Shown one piece after another: positions 27,003-35,473 of a stretch of DNA of 64,000 nucleotides (positions are counted from its first letter, which is position 1; every line of letters starts with the position of its first letter). The DNA is taken from positions 62,001 to 126,000 of the forward strand of contig DASWMJ010000096.1 of NCBI GenBank assembly GCA_036399775.1, in the 5' to 3' direction. Origin of the DNA: JADMIH01 sp036399775. GTDB taxonomy: Bacteria > Chloroflexota > Chloroflexia > QHBQ01 > JADMIH01. The notes beneath the pieces are model-generated. The model saw only the letters and a list, made by a program, of their open reading frames with translations. It did not search any database and had not been told where the DNA came from. A program made the translations under genes and the position numbers.

Positions 27003-27266
27003 CTACGCGGGGCTGTTACGGTTATCTATAGAGTTTTCAGACGAACTCAAGCCAATGGGCAATTCTTGGAGTACGTCAGGATTTGCCGACGCGCTCGACG
27101 GCTCCGGCAGGTGCGAAACGATGATGAAAGCCAGCGTCGAGAAGAGCAGAAGCAAAAAGCTGTACCTGAACAAATCAAACATAAATGGCTGTATCATCCC
27201 CACGATCCCCAGCATTATGCCCGCGATACACAAACGCGTGATGGTGCCGATAATCTTTGCAGACAA
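27003..27266 (-). CDS. Small membrane protein, TTG start
   Basis: 87 residues with two hydrophobic segments (about 11-31 and 33-52) and a polar Ser/Asn-rich tail. The start is a TTG at 27266, supported by GGAGG six bases upstream. The first ATG in the frame is farther in and has no site. No family recognised. Confidence 0.5.
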   Translation of the reverse strand: MSAKIIGTITRLCIAGIMLGIVGMIQPFMFDLFRYSFLLLLFSTLAFIIVSHLPEPSSASANPDVLQELPIGLSSSENSIDNRNSPA

Positions 27267-27279
27267 GCTAAACCTCCGT

Positions 27280-27311
27280 ATTTTAGATTTTAGATTTTAG
27301 ATTTTAGATTG
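27280..27311. repeat. ATTTTAG-word arm, downstream side of the four-helix gene
   Basis: Four tandem ATTTTAG words. Their complement stands at 27681-27713, on the other side of the four-helix-bundle gene, so the two can be read as the arms of one element with a gene in its loop. The last codons of the four-helix gene are encoded here. Confidence 0.8.
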
Positions 27312-27670
27312 TTATTGGATTGCCTGGCGCGCAAGGTATTTATGGATGCTACGATCATGGCTACTATTTCGTTGGTCTCAGCCATTAGGTCCTTCAGCTT
27401 GGCTTCGGGAACTATTCCGGCTTCTACCAGTAGTTCCATCCAATATAAGGACTCGTCTGCTTCCTCTTCTACGATACGTAGTTTAAGGATGATGTCGGGA
27501 ACAGACTTAGCTCTACAGGCAGACCGATAATTCGCGCCCACTGATGTAGCCGAGCGGAGTAATTGCTTCCCAATAACCAGCGCGGCCTGTGATGTAGGCA
27601 ACGCCTCTACCAACTTGATAGCCCGCAATGCCAGCTTCTTCGTTCTAGCCTTGAACTCCCGTTCATCCAT
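27290..27670 (-). CDS. Four-helix bundle protein (TIGR02436/S23-like)
   Basis: 126 residues. The family pattern is clear: F-K-A-R-T-K-K-L-A-L-R near the start, LPTSQAALVIGKQLLRSATSVGANYRSA, KLRIVEEEADESLYWMELL and a closing amphipathic helix. Such genes occur alone or within rRNA intervening sequences; their role is unknown. The last eight residues (NNNLKSKI) are encoded by an ATTTTAG repeat arm. GAGGT precedes the ATG. Confidence 0.88.
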   Translation of the reverse strand: MDEREFKARTKKLALRAIKLVEALPTSQAALVIGKQLLRSATSVGANYRSACRAKSVPDIILKLRIVEEEADESLYWMELLVEAGIVPEAKLKDLMAETNEIVAMIVASINTLRARQSNNNLKSKI

Positions 27671-27680
27671 CGGTGAACCT

Positions 27681-27713
27681 CAATCTAAAATCCGAAATCT
27701 AAAATCTAAAATT
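27681..27713. repeat. ATTTTAG-word arm, upstream side of the four-helix gene
   Basis: CAATCTAAAATCCGAAATCT followed by further ATCTAAA words; complement of 27280-27311. It supplies the stop codon of the Gfo/Idh/MocA gene. Confidence 0.8.
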
Positions 27714-28896
27714 CTATGTTGACTCTCTTGCCTTCCTGCGAGGATTGTATGATAGCATCGCAGATAACCGCGTTCTTGTAGCCGTCCTCGAAGGTGCCGC
27801 CGTAAGGGGCTACGTCTTTGTCGTTCACTATGGCATCTAAGAGGTGGGCGATCTCGTGGACGAAGGCGTGCTCCCAGCCTATTATGTGCCCGTGCGGCCA
27901 CCAGTTTGACCAGAAGGGGTGGAAAGACTCGGTTACAAGCACGTTGGTGAAGCCCTGCGTCTCTTTGGGGCCATCCGTCCAGAAGACTTCAAGCTCGTTC
28001 AGCCTCTCAAGGTTGAAGCGGATAGAGCCTTTCGAGCCGTTGATCTCGAAGACCTCGTGGTTCTTGCGTCCCGGTGCGAACCGCGATGCTTCCAGCGTGC
28101 CCACCGCGCCATTCTCGAACTCCACCACAGCCTCAAAAGCGTCGTCCACTTCGACCTTGCCCGTGCCGTTGCCGCCGGGGAGGGGACGCTCGGTGATAAA
28201 GGTCTTGGTCATGCCCATGACCGATTTCGGCTCGCCCACCAGGAAGCGCCCCAGGTCTATAATATGCGCTCCCAGGTCGCCCAGCGCGCCGCTACCCGCC
28301 ACTTTCTTATCCAATCGCCAGATAAGCGGAAAGTTAGGGTCGGTAATCCACTCCTGTAGATAGACCGCCCGGAAGTGGTATATCTCGCCCAGCGCGCCGC
28401 TCTTTACGATCTCGTATGCGTGGCGTATCGCGGGTACGAAGCGGTAGCTGAACGACACCATGTGCTTCACCCCGGCTTTATTCACCGCGTCCAGCATCCT
28501 CTTCGCCTCTTCTGCGGAGCGCGCCATCGGCTTCTCGCATAGGATGTGCTTCCCTGCCTCTGCTGCCGCTATGCAAGGCTCGGCGTGCATGTCGTTCGGC
28601 CCGCCGTTGTCGAAAAGCTGAACGTCTGGGTCTCGCAGCATCTCCCTCCAGTCGGTATAGTATTTCTCATAGCCATACCGATTCATCGCCTCCTTAACCG
28701 CGTCCTCAGTCCGCCCTGCCACCGCCACCAGCCTGGGTATCGCGGGCGGCGGGTACATCATATAAGGCAGCTTCTTGTAGGCGTTGGTATGCGCCTTCCC
28801 CATGAACGCATACCCAAACATGCCAACCCCAATCTCTCGCGCGGCCTCCGTAGCCTTCGCTCCCGCCATGCTAACAAACCCGACCTCATCGGACAT
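27706..28896 (-). CDS. Gfo/Idh/MocA-family oxidoreductase
   Basis: 396 residues. The NAD(P) fold opens with IGVGMFGYAFMGKAHTNAYK; the family lysine is in AGKHILCEKPMARSAEEAKRM; VSFSYRFVPAIRHA and GSGALGDLGAHIIDLGRFLVGE follow, the last carrying the usual Asp/His pair. It oxidises or reduces a ring carbon of a sugar or cyclitol. AGGAGG precedes the ATG. TIM-barrel isomerases at 29539 and 33273 are the usual companions of this family in 3-keto-sugar or inositol-type catabolism. Confidence 0.9.
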   Translation of the reverse strand: MSDEVGFVSMAGAKATEAAREIGVGMFGYAFMGKAHTNAYKKLPYMMYPPPAIPRLVAVAGRTEDAVKEAMNRYGYEKYYTDWREMLRDPDVQLFDNGGPNDMHAEPCIAAAEAGKHILCEKPMARSAEEAKRMLDAVNKAGVKHMVSFSYRFVPAIRHAYEIVKSGALGEIYHFRAVYLQEWITDPNFPLIWRLDKKVAGSGALGDLGAHIIDLGRFLVGEPKSVMGMTKTFITERPLPGGNGTGKVEVDDAFEAVVEFENGAVGTLEASRFAPGRKNHEVFEINGSKGSIRFNLERLNELEVFWTDGPKETQGFTNVLVTESFHPFWSNWWPHGHIIGWEHAFVHEIAHLLDAIVNDKDVAPYGGTFEDGYKNAVICDAIIQSSQEGKRVNIEF

Positions 28897-28960
28897 GGTT
28901 GCCTCCTCTCAAATTTGCTTGTTGCATACTCTTCCCCTAAGTGGCGTGCAACCACCAGGC

Positions 28961-29491
28961 TTAGCCCACTATACCCAAGGCTTGACGCATGCCATGAACA
29001 AAATCGGCTCGCCAATTACCGAGTGGAAATCGTAACGGGCCATTCTGAAGTATACTCACCCCTCCGTCAATCAATCGCGCAGCCGAAAATTTATAAACTA
29101 CGGAATGACAAATGATAACACCGTGTTCAGGTGCAAGCTTTTGGCATCGCGTGACCAGACCTGGTATGCCTTCCTTGATTGCCCTGCGGCGTGCTGGTTT
29201 CCCTAGATTATTAATAGGGCTTTCTACAGCATCTATCAGCCAGTAACCATCGTCCCGTAGCCGTTCTAAGACTTTGGTTTTATCGTACTCGTTGATAGTT
29301 TCATAGCCATATAGGGCTTTTACAACCCCTCGATAGAGATTATCGAACCGACTCAGTTCTGGCGCATAGAAGAAACGCCTATTGTTCGCATCTGAGTCAG
29401 GTGGCGATTCAGCGATCAGGAGGACTTTGAGATTAGTAGGTCGATACTGTTGACGAAGCTCGTCATACCAAGTCAGCATGTCACTGCTCAT
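28961..29491 (-). CDS. Protein of unknown function, possibly uracil-DNA-glycosylase-like fold
   Basis: 176 residues. LKVLLIAESPPDSDANNRRFFY at 21-42 and VIICHSVVYKFSAARL near 125-140 have the alternating strand-loop look of the UDG-like superfamily, but no catalytic motif can be named. GGGAGGATCA precedes the ATG, so the gene is probably expressed. It sits between sugar-catabolic genes without an obvious link to them. Confidence 0.6.
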   Translation of the reverse strand: MSSDMLTWYDELRQQYRPTNLKVLLIAESPPDSDANNRRFFYAPELSRFDNLYRGVVKALYGYETINEYDKTKVLERLRDDGYWLIDAVESPINNLGKPARRRAIKEGIPGLVTRCQKLAPEHGVIICHSVVYKFSAARLIDGGVSILQNGPLRFPLGNWRADFVHGMRQALGIVG

Positions 29492-29538
29492 TGATCCTCC
29501 CTGTAACTTGAACCTATGTTAAGCTAGCTTCTCTCCTG

Positions 29539-30537
29539 TCACTCCTTTTGGAAGGCGGCGTCGAAGGCCACGTTGGAGGGGGCGAAGTCGGTGCGGCGGA
29601 CGAAGGCCAACGCGTCCCTCGCGCCCCATTCGCGGTCCATGCCGGAGTCTTCCCACTCGATAGAGAGCGGACCCTGGTAGCCTACGCGGGTGAGGGCGCG
29701 GAAGACCGACTCGAAGTCTACATCGCCATGTCCGGGCGAAACGAAGTCCCAGCCGCGCTGTGCATCGCCGAAGCCGATGTGCGAGCCGAGGATGCTCCTG
29801 CGCCCGTTCAAATACCGCTTCGAGTCCTTGACATGCACGTGGTAGATGCGCTCTCCAAACTCCTCTATGAAGGCTGCCGAGTCGAGGAATTGGTGGGCGA
29901 AGTGGCTGGGGTCGAAGTTGATGCCGAAGCCTGGGCGGTTGCCTATCGCGTCCAGCGTTTTGCGCGCAGTCACGAAGTCGTAGGCTATCTCGGTAGGGTG
30001 GACTTCCAACCCAAACTTCACCCCTTCCTGGTCAAACACGTCAATGATGGGGTTCCAACGCTCAGCGAAGTCCGCGTAGCCCCGCTCAACCTCCGCGAAA
30101 TCGTTGGGCGGGAAGGAATATATCATGTGCCACACGCTAGACCCCGTGAAGCCGTTGACCTGGGTCACGCCGAACTTTGCGGCGGCGCGGGCCGTATCCA
30201 TCACCTTCCGCGCGGCCCGCTGGCGCACCCCCTCCGGGTCGCCGTCGCCCCATACGTCGGGCGGGAGGATGCCCTTGTGCCGGCTGTCTATGTTGTCGCA
30301 CACCGCCTGCCCAACAAGATGCGTGCTGATGGCGTAGCACTTGAGGCCATACCTGTTGAGGATGTCCCACCGCGACTGTGTGTAGTCCGATTCGGAGAGC
30401 GCGCGGTCCACCTCAAAATGGTCGCCCCAACAAGCCAACTCAAGGCCGTCAAACCCCCACTCGCTAACTTTCTTAGCCAAATCTTCCAGCGTCAGATCGG
30501 CCCACTGGCCGGTGAAAAGCGTTACGGGTCGTGCCAT
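29539..30537 (-). CDS. Sugar phosphate isomerase/epimerase (TIM barrel)
   Basis: 332 residues of the xylose-isomerase-like TIM-barrel superfamily. Probable metal ligands lie in GLEVHPTEIAYD (Glu), FGINFDPSHFAHQ (Asp/His), IYHVHVKDSKRY (His) and LSIEWEDSGMD (Glu). W-G-F-D-G-L-E-L near the N-terminus is typical. AGGAGGT precedes the ATG. It is likely to act with the Gfo/Idh/MocA oxidoreductase two genes downstream. Substrate not determined. Confidence 0.88.
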   Translation of the reverse strand: MARPVTLFTGQWADLTLEDLAKKVSEWGFDGLELACWGDHFEVDRALSESDYTQSRWDILNRYGLKCYAISTHLVGQAVCDNIDSRHKGILPPDVWGDGDPEGVRQRAARKVMDTARAAAKFGVTQVNGFTGSSVWHMIYSFPPNDFAEVERGYADFAERWNPIIDVFDQEGVKFGLEVHPTEIAYDFVTARKTLDAIGNRPGFGINFDPSHFAHQFLDSAAFIEEFGERIYHVHVKDSKRYLNGRRSILGSHIGFGDAQRGWDFVSPGHGDVDFESVFRALTRVGYQGPLSIEWEDSGMDREWGARDALAFVRRTDFAPSNVAFDAAFQKE

Positions 30538-30568
30538 ATTTACCTCCTGATTTGGAATTTCGAAATTG

Positions 30569-30976
30569 TCAGGGTAAAGTGTGAAACTCTATCAGATGCT
30601 TGTCTGGGTCGTAGCAGAACAGTTGAGTTGCTCCGTCGCCTCTTGGGCGGGGGCCTAGTATTATCGGGATGCCGTGCCGGTTTAGCTCGCTCACGACCTG
30701 GTCTATATCCTGGACCGCGAACGCGAAGTGCCTTGCCCTGGAATGGTCTTTGTCGCCGTAGACATTGAGTTTGGGGTCGCCGGGCGTCTGTGCCGCGTCT
30801 ACTACGTGGACCATGTGTATCTCCGCGTTACCCTTGCGATACCAGGACGTAGCGTGGGTGAAAGCTGGCGGAAGTGGTAACGGCTCCATACCGAGAACGT
30901 CGCAGTAGAACTTCTCGGCTGCCCTTACGTCTCGCACGATTATCGTTACGTGGTTCAGGTCTGTGATGTCAATCAT
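30569..30976 (-). CDS. VOC (glyoxalase/dioxygenase-fold) protein
   Basis: 135 residues with the two beta-alpha-beta-beta-beta modules of the VOC fold. DLNHVTIIVRDVRAAEKFYCDVLGM begins the first with a metal-type His; RHFAFAVQDIDQVVSELN begins the second; FCYDPDKHLIEFHTLP supplies the closing Glu. GGAGGGG precedes the ATG. Its reaction in this sugar cluster is unknown. Confidence 0.88.
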   Translation of the reverse strand: MIDITDLNHVTIIVRDVRAAEKFYCDVLGMEPLPLPPAFTHATSWYRKGNAEIHMVHVVDAAQTPGDPKLNVYGDKDHSRARHFAFAVQDIDQVVSELNRHGIPIILGPRPRGDGATQLFCYDPDKHLIEFHTLP

Positions 30977-30997
30977 GGCTCTTCCCCTCCAATCTGC

Positions 30998-31864
30998 TCA
31001 TACCCGCGAAACAAACTCGCGGTCGTGGACCTCCACTTTTACCGTCATAAGTTCTTCTATAGCCTCTACGAGGTGGTCGGCGTAGCGGCGAAAGGCTTCC
31101 TCTCCTTTCTCTGCGGTAGCGCGGAAGGGGTTGCCTATCACGCCCGTGTCGCTGAACTCGTCGTGGTCCATCGGGAACATGAAATACTGATAGCCCTTGA
31201 ACTCTATATCGGGCGCGCCATCCCCCTTCTTGAACGCCTCCGGCAGCCACTCCGGCTTGTGCGTGACCGTATGCACGGCGCGATCCATCCGCACAAGGCT
31301 GGCGTTGTGCGCGAGCATCTGCGAAGTCTCAAGCTCGCTGGCGTGCCACCCCGGCGTCTCGTCAACCGGATTCTCCATCAGGTCCTTTATCAGCCCCATA
31401 TACCGCTCGGCGTAAGGCTTGTAGTACGCCACCATCGCGCCCGTCTCGTACTTGATCTTGCGGAGGAGAGGGTCGATAATCTTGACGTTCGAACCGTGCC
31501 CCGCCACGAAGATGATGCGGTTGAAGCCGTGATGTATGAGGCTGCGAGCGATGTCGTATAGCACGTTGAGGAAAGTCTCGGCGCGCACGGTGATGGTGCC
31601 GAAGCCCTGCCCAGGCTCGCGCATGTGCTGGGGCGAATACCCCATCCAGACGCACGGCGTATAGAGCACCTTCCCCTTGTTGCCCGCCCGTTGCGCCACC
31701 TCTTCCGCCGTTACAGTGTCGGTGGAGAGTGGCAGGTGCGGCCCATGCTGCTCGGTGCTCGCCACCGGGATGAGAATGATGTCCTTATGCTTTAGGTATT
31801 CCTGTATATCTGGATAAGCCAGGTCTGCTATGTTGTATGATGGCAGCGAGCCGTTCTGGTCCAT
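30998..31864 (-). CDS. Creatininase-family amidohydrolase
   Basis: 288 residues. The metal-binding segment STEQHGPHLPLSTDT gives Glu38, His40 and Asp49; FVAGHGSN adds a second His; WHASELETSQMLA supplies the conserved Glu. Family members hydrolyse cyclic amides or lactone-like rings. Its place among sugar oxidoreductases suggests a ring-opening or ketose-processing step, which is inference. CAGGAGAG precedes the ATG. Confidence 0.88.
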   Translation of the reverse strand: MDQNGSLPSYNIADLAYPDIQEYLKHKDIILIPVASTEQHGPHLPLSTDTVTAEEVAQRAGNKGKVLYTPCVWMGYSPQHMREPGQGFGTITVRAETFLNVLYDIARSLIHHGFNRIIFVAGHGSNVKIIDPLLRKIKYETGAMVAYYKPYAERYMGLIKDLMENPVDETPGWHASELETSQMLAHNASLVRMDRAVHTVTHKPEWLPEAFKKGDGAPDIEFKGYQYFMFPMDHDEFSDTGVIGNPFRATAEKGEEAFRRYADHLVEAIEELMTVKVEVHDREFVSRV

Positions 31865-31888
31865 GTTGGTTCTCTCCTGTTCGTTCGT

Positions 31889-31987
31889 GAAACGTGATGC
31901 GTATTGCGTAAGTTACCTTAGTTCCTGATTCTGATCCTGACCCCTGATCACCAACCACCAGTCACCGACCACTGACCACTCGTCACC
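31889..31987. repeat. Mixed short-word repeats (GCGTATT, TGATCC, CACTGACC)
   Basis: Single arms of three word types stand in series: GTGAAACGTGATGCGTATTG, then TGACCCCTGATCACC, then GACCACTGACCACTC. The last block encodes the C-terminal residues SGQWSVTGGW of the UPF0261 protein. Confidence 0.75.
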
Positions 31988-33267
31988 AACTTCAGGAATT
32001 CATCCGCCACTCGGTCTGAGAAGGCAGGGTCGTTGATGTGGGTTTCTACAGTGATTAGGGGAATGTCTTTTCGCAGATTGGATTGGAGCGCGTCAAGAAA
32101 AGCGGCGTCGGCTTCGGGGTCCCAGAAAGCGCCGCCTGGGACGTTGGGGATGGAGAGGCCGCTTGTGGGCACCACTACCGCCAGTGGCCCGCGTGCTTCG
32201 TTCAGCTTGCGGGCCATTATCCGGCCTACTTCCACCATCTCTTCTTTCGTCAGGCGAACCAACGTGAACTCAGGGTTGTGGTAGTAGGCGGGGCGGCCCT
32301 TGAGACGATCGGGCACCTCGTCGCGCCGCCCCTGCACGGTGAAGTCAACGCAGCCAGGCACGACCACCTGGGGCAGCCCCAACGCGCCCACTCGCTCAAG
32401 CCTCCTGTCGCCCGCCGCGTGGAAGCCGCCCACCAGTTGGTCGGATAGCTCGTCGGTGGTGAAGTCAATCACACCCACAAACATCCCCTGCCCGGCAAGC
32501 TCCTCCATCGCGGGCCCACCTACCCCGTTCGAGTGGAATATCACCGCCTCCATACCATGCTCAGACAGCCTATCCTTGATATGCATCACAGCCTTAGTCG
32601 TGTTACCAAGCATAGTAATCGCCACGTACCTGAGTGTCGGGTGTTGGGTGTTGGGTGTTATTGCTCCTGATCCTTGCCCTCTAATCACTGACCACTGACC
32701 ATCGATCACTGACCACTGACCACTCGCCCCATACTTCACCATCCCCACGATGGCAGCCGCCGCGTTGTCGAATACTGCCACGCTGACCGGGTTGATGCCC
32801 AGGATGTCTATGACCGAATGGACGACCATAATGTCTTTGGTGCCGACGAGCGGGCCGAAGTGGCGCTTGCCGGAGGCAATGGGGGTGATTATCACTTTGG
32901 GCACGCCTATGGGCAAGGCTTTCATGGCAGCCGCGCCCAGCACCGCGCCCTCGGCCCCACCCAGGCATATCACCCCATGTACTTTGCCCTCCTGGTAGAG
33001 CCTGAGCGTCGTTTCCCGTACGCCCTCTTTCATCCGCTCGACTGCCAGGCCGCGCGTGCCTGCGTTCCTTAGCTCATCTATGGTAGAGCCTGCGGCTATG
33101 GCTACCTCTGCCCGCGTGATGTCGGGCACGATGTCCATCGGCTCCCCCAGCACGCCTGAGTCGAGCACGAGCGTAGCCACGCCCAGCGCCCGTATGCGGT
33201 CGCGCACGTAGGCTATCTCGCGCCCTTTGGTGTCAAGCGTGCCTATGAGGAGGACAGTCGGGTTCAT
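31948..33267 (-). CDS. Tm-1-like ATP-binding (UPF0261) protein with repeat-encoded insert
   Basis: 439 residues. VLLIGTLDTKGREIAYVRD opens the Tm-1-like domain; ICLGGAEGAVLGAAAMKALPIGVPKVI and VVHSVIDILGINP continue it; the second half has MEAVIFHSNGVGGPAMEELA and VDFTTDELSDQLVGG. Between the halves, about residues 182-213 (SGQWSVIDGQWSVIRGQ and on) are encoded by a short-word repeat that replaces the normal linker, and the last ten residues come from another. ATP-grasp-like binding is known for tomato Tm-1; the bacterial role is unknown. The ATG starts 5 bp after the previous stop. Confidence 0.88.
   Translation of the reverse strand: MNPTVLLIGTLDTKGREIAYVRDRIRALGVATLVLDSGVLGEPMDIVPDITRAEVAIAAGSTIDELRNAGTRGLAVERMKEGVRETTLRLYQEGKVHGVICLGGAEGAVLGAAAMKALPIGVPKVIITPIASGKRHFGPLVGTKDIMVVHSVIDILGINPVSVAVFDNAAAAIVGMVKYGASGQWSVIDGQWSVIRGQGSGAITPNTQHPTLRYVAITMLGNTTKAVMHIKDRLSEHGMEAVIFHSNGVGGPAMEELAGQGMFVGVIDFTTDELSDQLVGGFHAAGDRRLERVGALGLPQVVVPGCVDFTVQGRRDEVPDRLKGRPAYYHNPEFTLVRLTKEEMVEVGRIMARKLNEARGPLAVVVPTSGLSIPNVPGGAFWDPEADAAFLDALQSNLRKDIPLITVETHINDPAFSDRVADEFLKLVTSGQWSVTGGW
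32632..32726. repeat. Short-word repeats (GGTGTTGG and CACTGACC) inside the UPF0261 gene
   Basis: GGGTGTTGGGTGTTGGGTGT is followed by TGATCC words and CACTGACCACTGACC words. The total is in frame and stop-free on the minus strand. Confidence 0.85.
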
Positions 33268-33272
33268 CTATC

Positions 33273-34211
33273 TCACTTGCCCACGCGGAAGTTTGGCTCG
33301 TAACGCTCCGGCACCCCTGCCTCTTTCATGGCCTTGCGCAGAGTGTTGGCCGACACTTCCACGAGCCACGAATAAAACTCGTCCGACAGCACGCCTGAAC
33401 CGTGATCCTCGATGAACTTGAGCTGCTCTGCGGTTAGCTCGGCCTCTGCCGTGCCGCGCGCGTTCTTGTAGGGGTTGGCGGGCGTGCGGTCGAGCGGGGC
33501 GACGAACTCCACTGTAAGGGCGTTGTCGTAGCCTGCCTGCGCGAGCGTTTTCACCAGTTTCGTCCAATCGTAGTCGCCCTGCCCACAGGCCATACGGTTG
33601 TTGTCGGCTACGTGGAAGGCCACCAGCTTACTACCTGTATTGAGGATCGCCTGGTGCAGATCGGACTCCTCGATGTTGATGTGGAAGGCGTCCAGGCACA
33701 CACCGCAGTTAGGCCCGACCTCCTGGGCCAGAAGCAGCGCCTGGTCATGGCGGTTGAGGAAGTTCGTCTCGAAGCGGTTGAGCGGCTCAAGGCCGATAAC
33801 CACGCCTTCCTGCTCCGAGTGCGCATAAACTTCGCGCAACCCCTCGACTGCCCATTTCCACTCCTGCTCCGGCGTATCCATAGCCTTGACCTTGCCCACC
33901 TCCGACGGCACTATGGTCATCTCTCGCCCTTCAAGCTCCTTCACCATAGTGATGCAGTCCTTCAGGTACTGCACGCTGCTCTCACGCACCGCCGCGTCGG
34001 CATGTATAAGGTCGCGCCCCGCGAACATGAGCGACACCGACCCCCAGCACCTGACGCCGTTCTCCTGCAACAGTTGCCGCAGCGCCTTCGTGTCGCTGTA
34101 AAGCTCCGGGTCGCCCGCGATCTCTATGCTCTCATACCCATATTTAGCAAGCCGCCGTATCGTGATGTCTATCGGTTCAGCCCTCATCCAGTTATGCATC
34201 GACAGAAACAT
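33273..34211 (-). CDS. Sugar phosphate isomerase/epimerase (TIM barrel)
   Basis: 312 residues. Y-G-Y-E-S-I-E-I-A-G-D near the start, GLEPLNRFETNFLNRHDQAL (Glu), VCLDAFHINIEESD (Asp/His), VAFHVADNNR (His) and LTVEFVAPLDR (Glu) line the barrel, as in tagatose/psicose 3-epimerase and hydroxypyruvate-isomerase-like enzymes. AAGGAGGT precedes the ATG. It is probably cotranscribed with the UPF0261 gene 5 bp downstream. Confidence 0.88.
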   Translation of the reverse strand: MFLSMHNWMRAEPIDITIRRLAKYGYESIEIAGDPELYSDTKALRQLLQENGVRCWGSVSLMFAGRDLIHADAAVRESSVQYLKDCITMVKELEGREMTIVPSEVGKVKAMDTPEQEWKWAVEGLREVYAHSEQEGVVIGLEPLNRFETNFLNRHDQALLLAQEVGPNCGVCLDAFHINIEESDLHQAILNTGSKLVAFHVADNNRMACGQGDYDWTKLVKTLAQAGYDNALTVEFVAPLDRTPANPYKNARGTAEAELTAEQLKFIEDHGSGVLSDEFYSWLVEVSANTLRKAMKEAGVPERYEPNFRVGK

Positions 34212-34232
34212 TTATTACCTCCTTGATAAGAC

Positions 34233-34296
34233 TCGTAAAACGTATTGCGTAAGTTACTCAGCACTCGGAACTCGGTACTCGGTACTCGGTACTCGC
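34233..34296. repeat. Short-word repeats (GCGTATT and CGGTACT)
   Basis: CGTAAAACGTATTGCGTAAG is followed by five CTCGGTA-type words. The latter encode the last residues (VPSTEYRVPSAE) of the FeS protein. Confidence 0.8.
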
Positions 34297-35402
34297 TCCG
34301 CCACCAACTCGATTAGATTCACCACAGGCATCTCCTCCGCGTACTTTGACAGGTGGGCGGCGCAACAGGGATCTTCGGTCAGGAGCATGTTTGCGCCTGC
34401 CGCTCGTGCCTCGGCTATTCTTGCTTGCGCCAGGCTCTCCGCTAGCTCTACCTGGGTGAACTCGAAGCCGCCTATCGCGCCACAGGGGGAGGCGTGTCTC
34501 TCCTTCCAGAAAAGCTCGCCTGACTTGTAGCCTGTCAGAGCTTCGACCAGAGTGCGCGTTGGGGCGGCGGTCTCCAGCAGGCGTGGGGTGTGGCATGGGT
34601 CGTGGTAGACCGCGCCGCTCAGGTCGCGCGCTTCGAGCCGCAAGTCGCCCTGCTCCACCATCCCGGCCAGCCATGCAGCGAACTCCATCACCTGCAACTC
34701 TTCCGGGACCGCCACGCCTATTTCCGGGTAGACGTTCTTGAATGCGTGGGCATCTTCCTTTGAGAGAGTTATTATCTGCGTGACCCCGGCGGCGCTGATT
34801 TCATCTAGCGTCTGCTGCGCGAGCTTCCGCGCCATATCCCACAACCCAACCGTATAAGGCAGGTACACGCTCGACCGCCCCATGCTGAGTAAGGTATACT
34901 CATATCCCATCGCGTTTAGCAGAGTTTGGGCTGCCTCTACGGTCTGCGGACGGCCAAAGCGAGTGGCAGCCCCTACGAATAGTCCCACGCAGCTAGAAGC
35001 ATCCTTTCCCCCGTCACTTACCCTTCCCTCTGCATCATCCCCCTCCGATACCTCCCCATAAGGATTCCCCCACAGCCGCAACTTCTCTTCCATCTCCACA
35101 ACACTCTGAGGCATGGCTCCCTCTTTGACCACAGCCGCACGGGCAGCTACTATGGTCGCTGGCAGTGGCCGGTCTGTAGCGCAGTTCGCCTGGCACAGCC
35201 CACAATCGGCGCACTTGTACAGCGTGTCCACAGTCTCCTCATTCCACCCCACAAGCCCCCTATCAACCGAGGCGATCAACAGCGCCCACCCATGCGGCGA
35301 AGTAGCCTCCCGCTTGGTCACGCGCTCGACGGGGCACACATGCCTGCACATCAGGCAATACCTGTCGCCGTCGTATATGGGCTTGTAGTCTTTTAGCTCC
35401 AT
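34254..35402 (-). CDS. (Fe-S)-binding oxidoreductase subunit (GlcF/CCG type)
   Basis: 382 residues from the ATG at 35402, which has GGAGAGGAA upstream; the frame is open to 35432. The cluster motifs are CLMCRHVCP and CADCGLCQANC; the first has only three cysteines in the usual spacing. A CCG-type segment is YHDPCHTPRLLE, with SPCGAIGGFEF as a variant second half. It partners the FAD protein upstream, forming a GlcD/GlcF-like two-subunit dehydrogenase. The C-terminal 12 or so residues come from a CGGTACT repeat. Confidence 0.85.
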   Translation of the reverse strand: MELKDYKPIYDGDRYCLMCRHVCPVERVTKREATSPHGWALLIASVDRGLVGWNEETVDTLYKCADCGLCQANCATDRPLPATIVAARAAVVKEGAMPQSVVEMEEKLRLWGNPYGEVSEGDDAEGRVSDGGKDASSCVGLFVGAATRFGRPQTVEAAQTLLNAMGYEYTLLSMGRSSVYLPYTVGLWDMARKLAQQTLDEISAAGVTQIITLSKEDAHAFKNVYPEIGVAVPEELQVMEFAAWLAGMVEQGDLRLEARDLSGAVYHDPCHTPRLLETAAPTRTLVEALTGYKSGELFWKERHASPCGAIGGFEFTQVELAESLAQARIAEARAAGANMLLTEDPCCAAHLSKYAEEMPVVNLIELVAERVPSTEYRVPSAE

Positions 35403-35439
35403 TTCCTCTCCGGGTCCGGTTGCCTGCCCCAAATTCCAA

Positions 35440-35470
35440 AACTCACAATCTAAAATCGAAGATCTAAAAT
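35440..35470. repeat. Short-word repeat (ATCTAAAA type)
   Basis: AATTCCAAAACTCACAATCT followed by AAAATCGAAGATCTAAAA: one arm between the FAD and FeS genes. Confidence 0.65.
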
Positions 35471-35473
35471 TTA

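Noticed and set aside
29548..30768. 406-codon plus-strand frame
   Set aside because: Antisense to the TIM-barrel isomerase and VOC genes, both with clear motifs; no recognisable domain in the frame itself.
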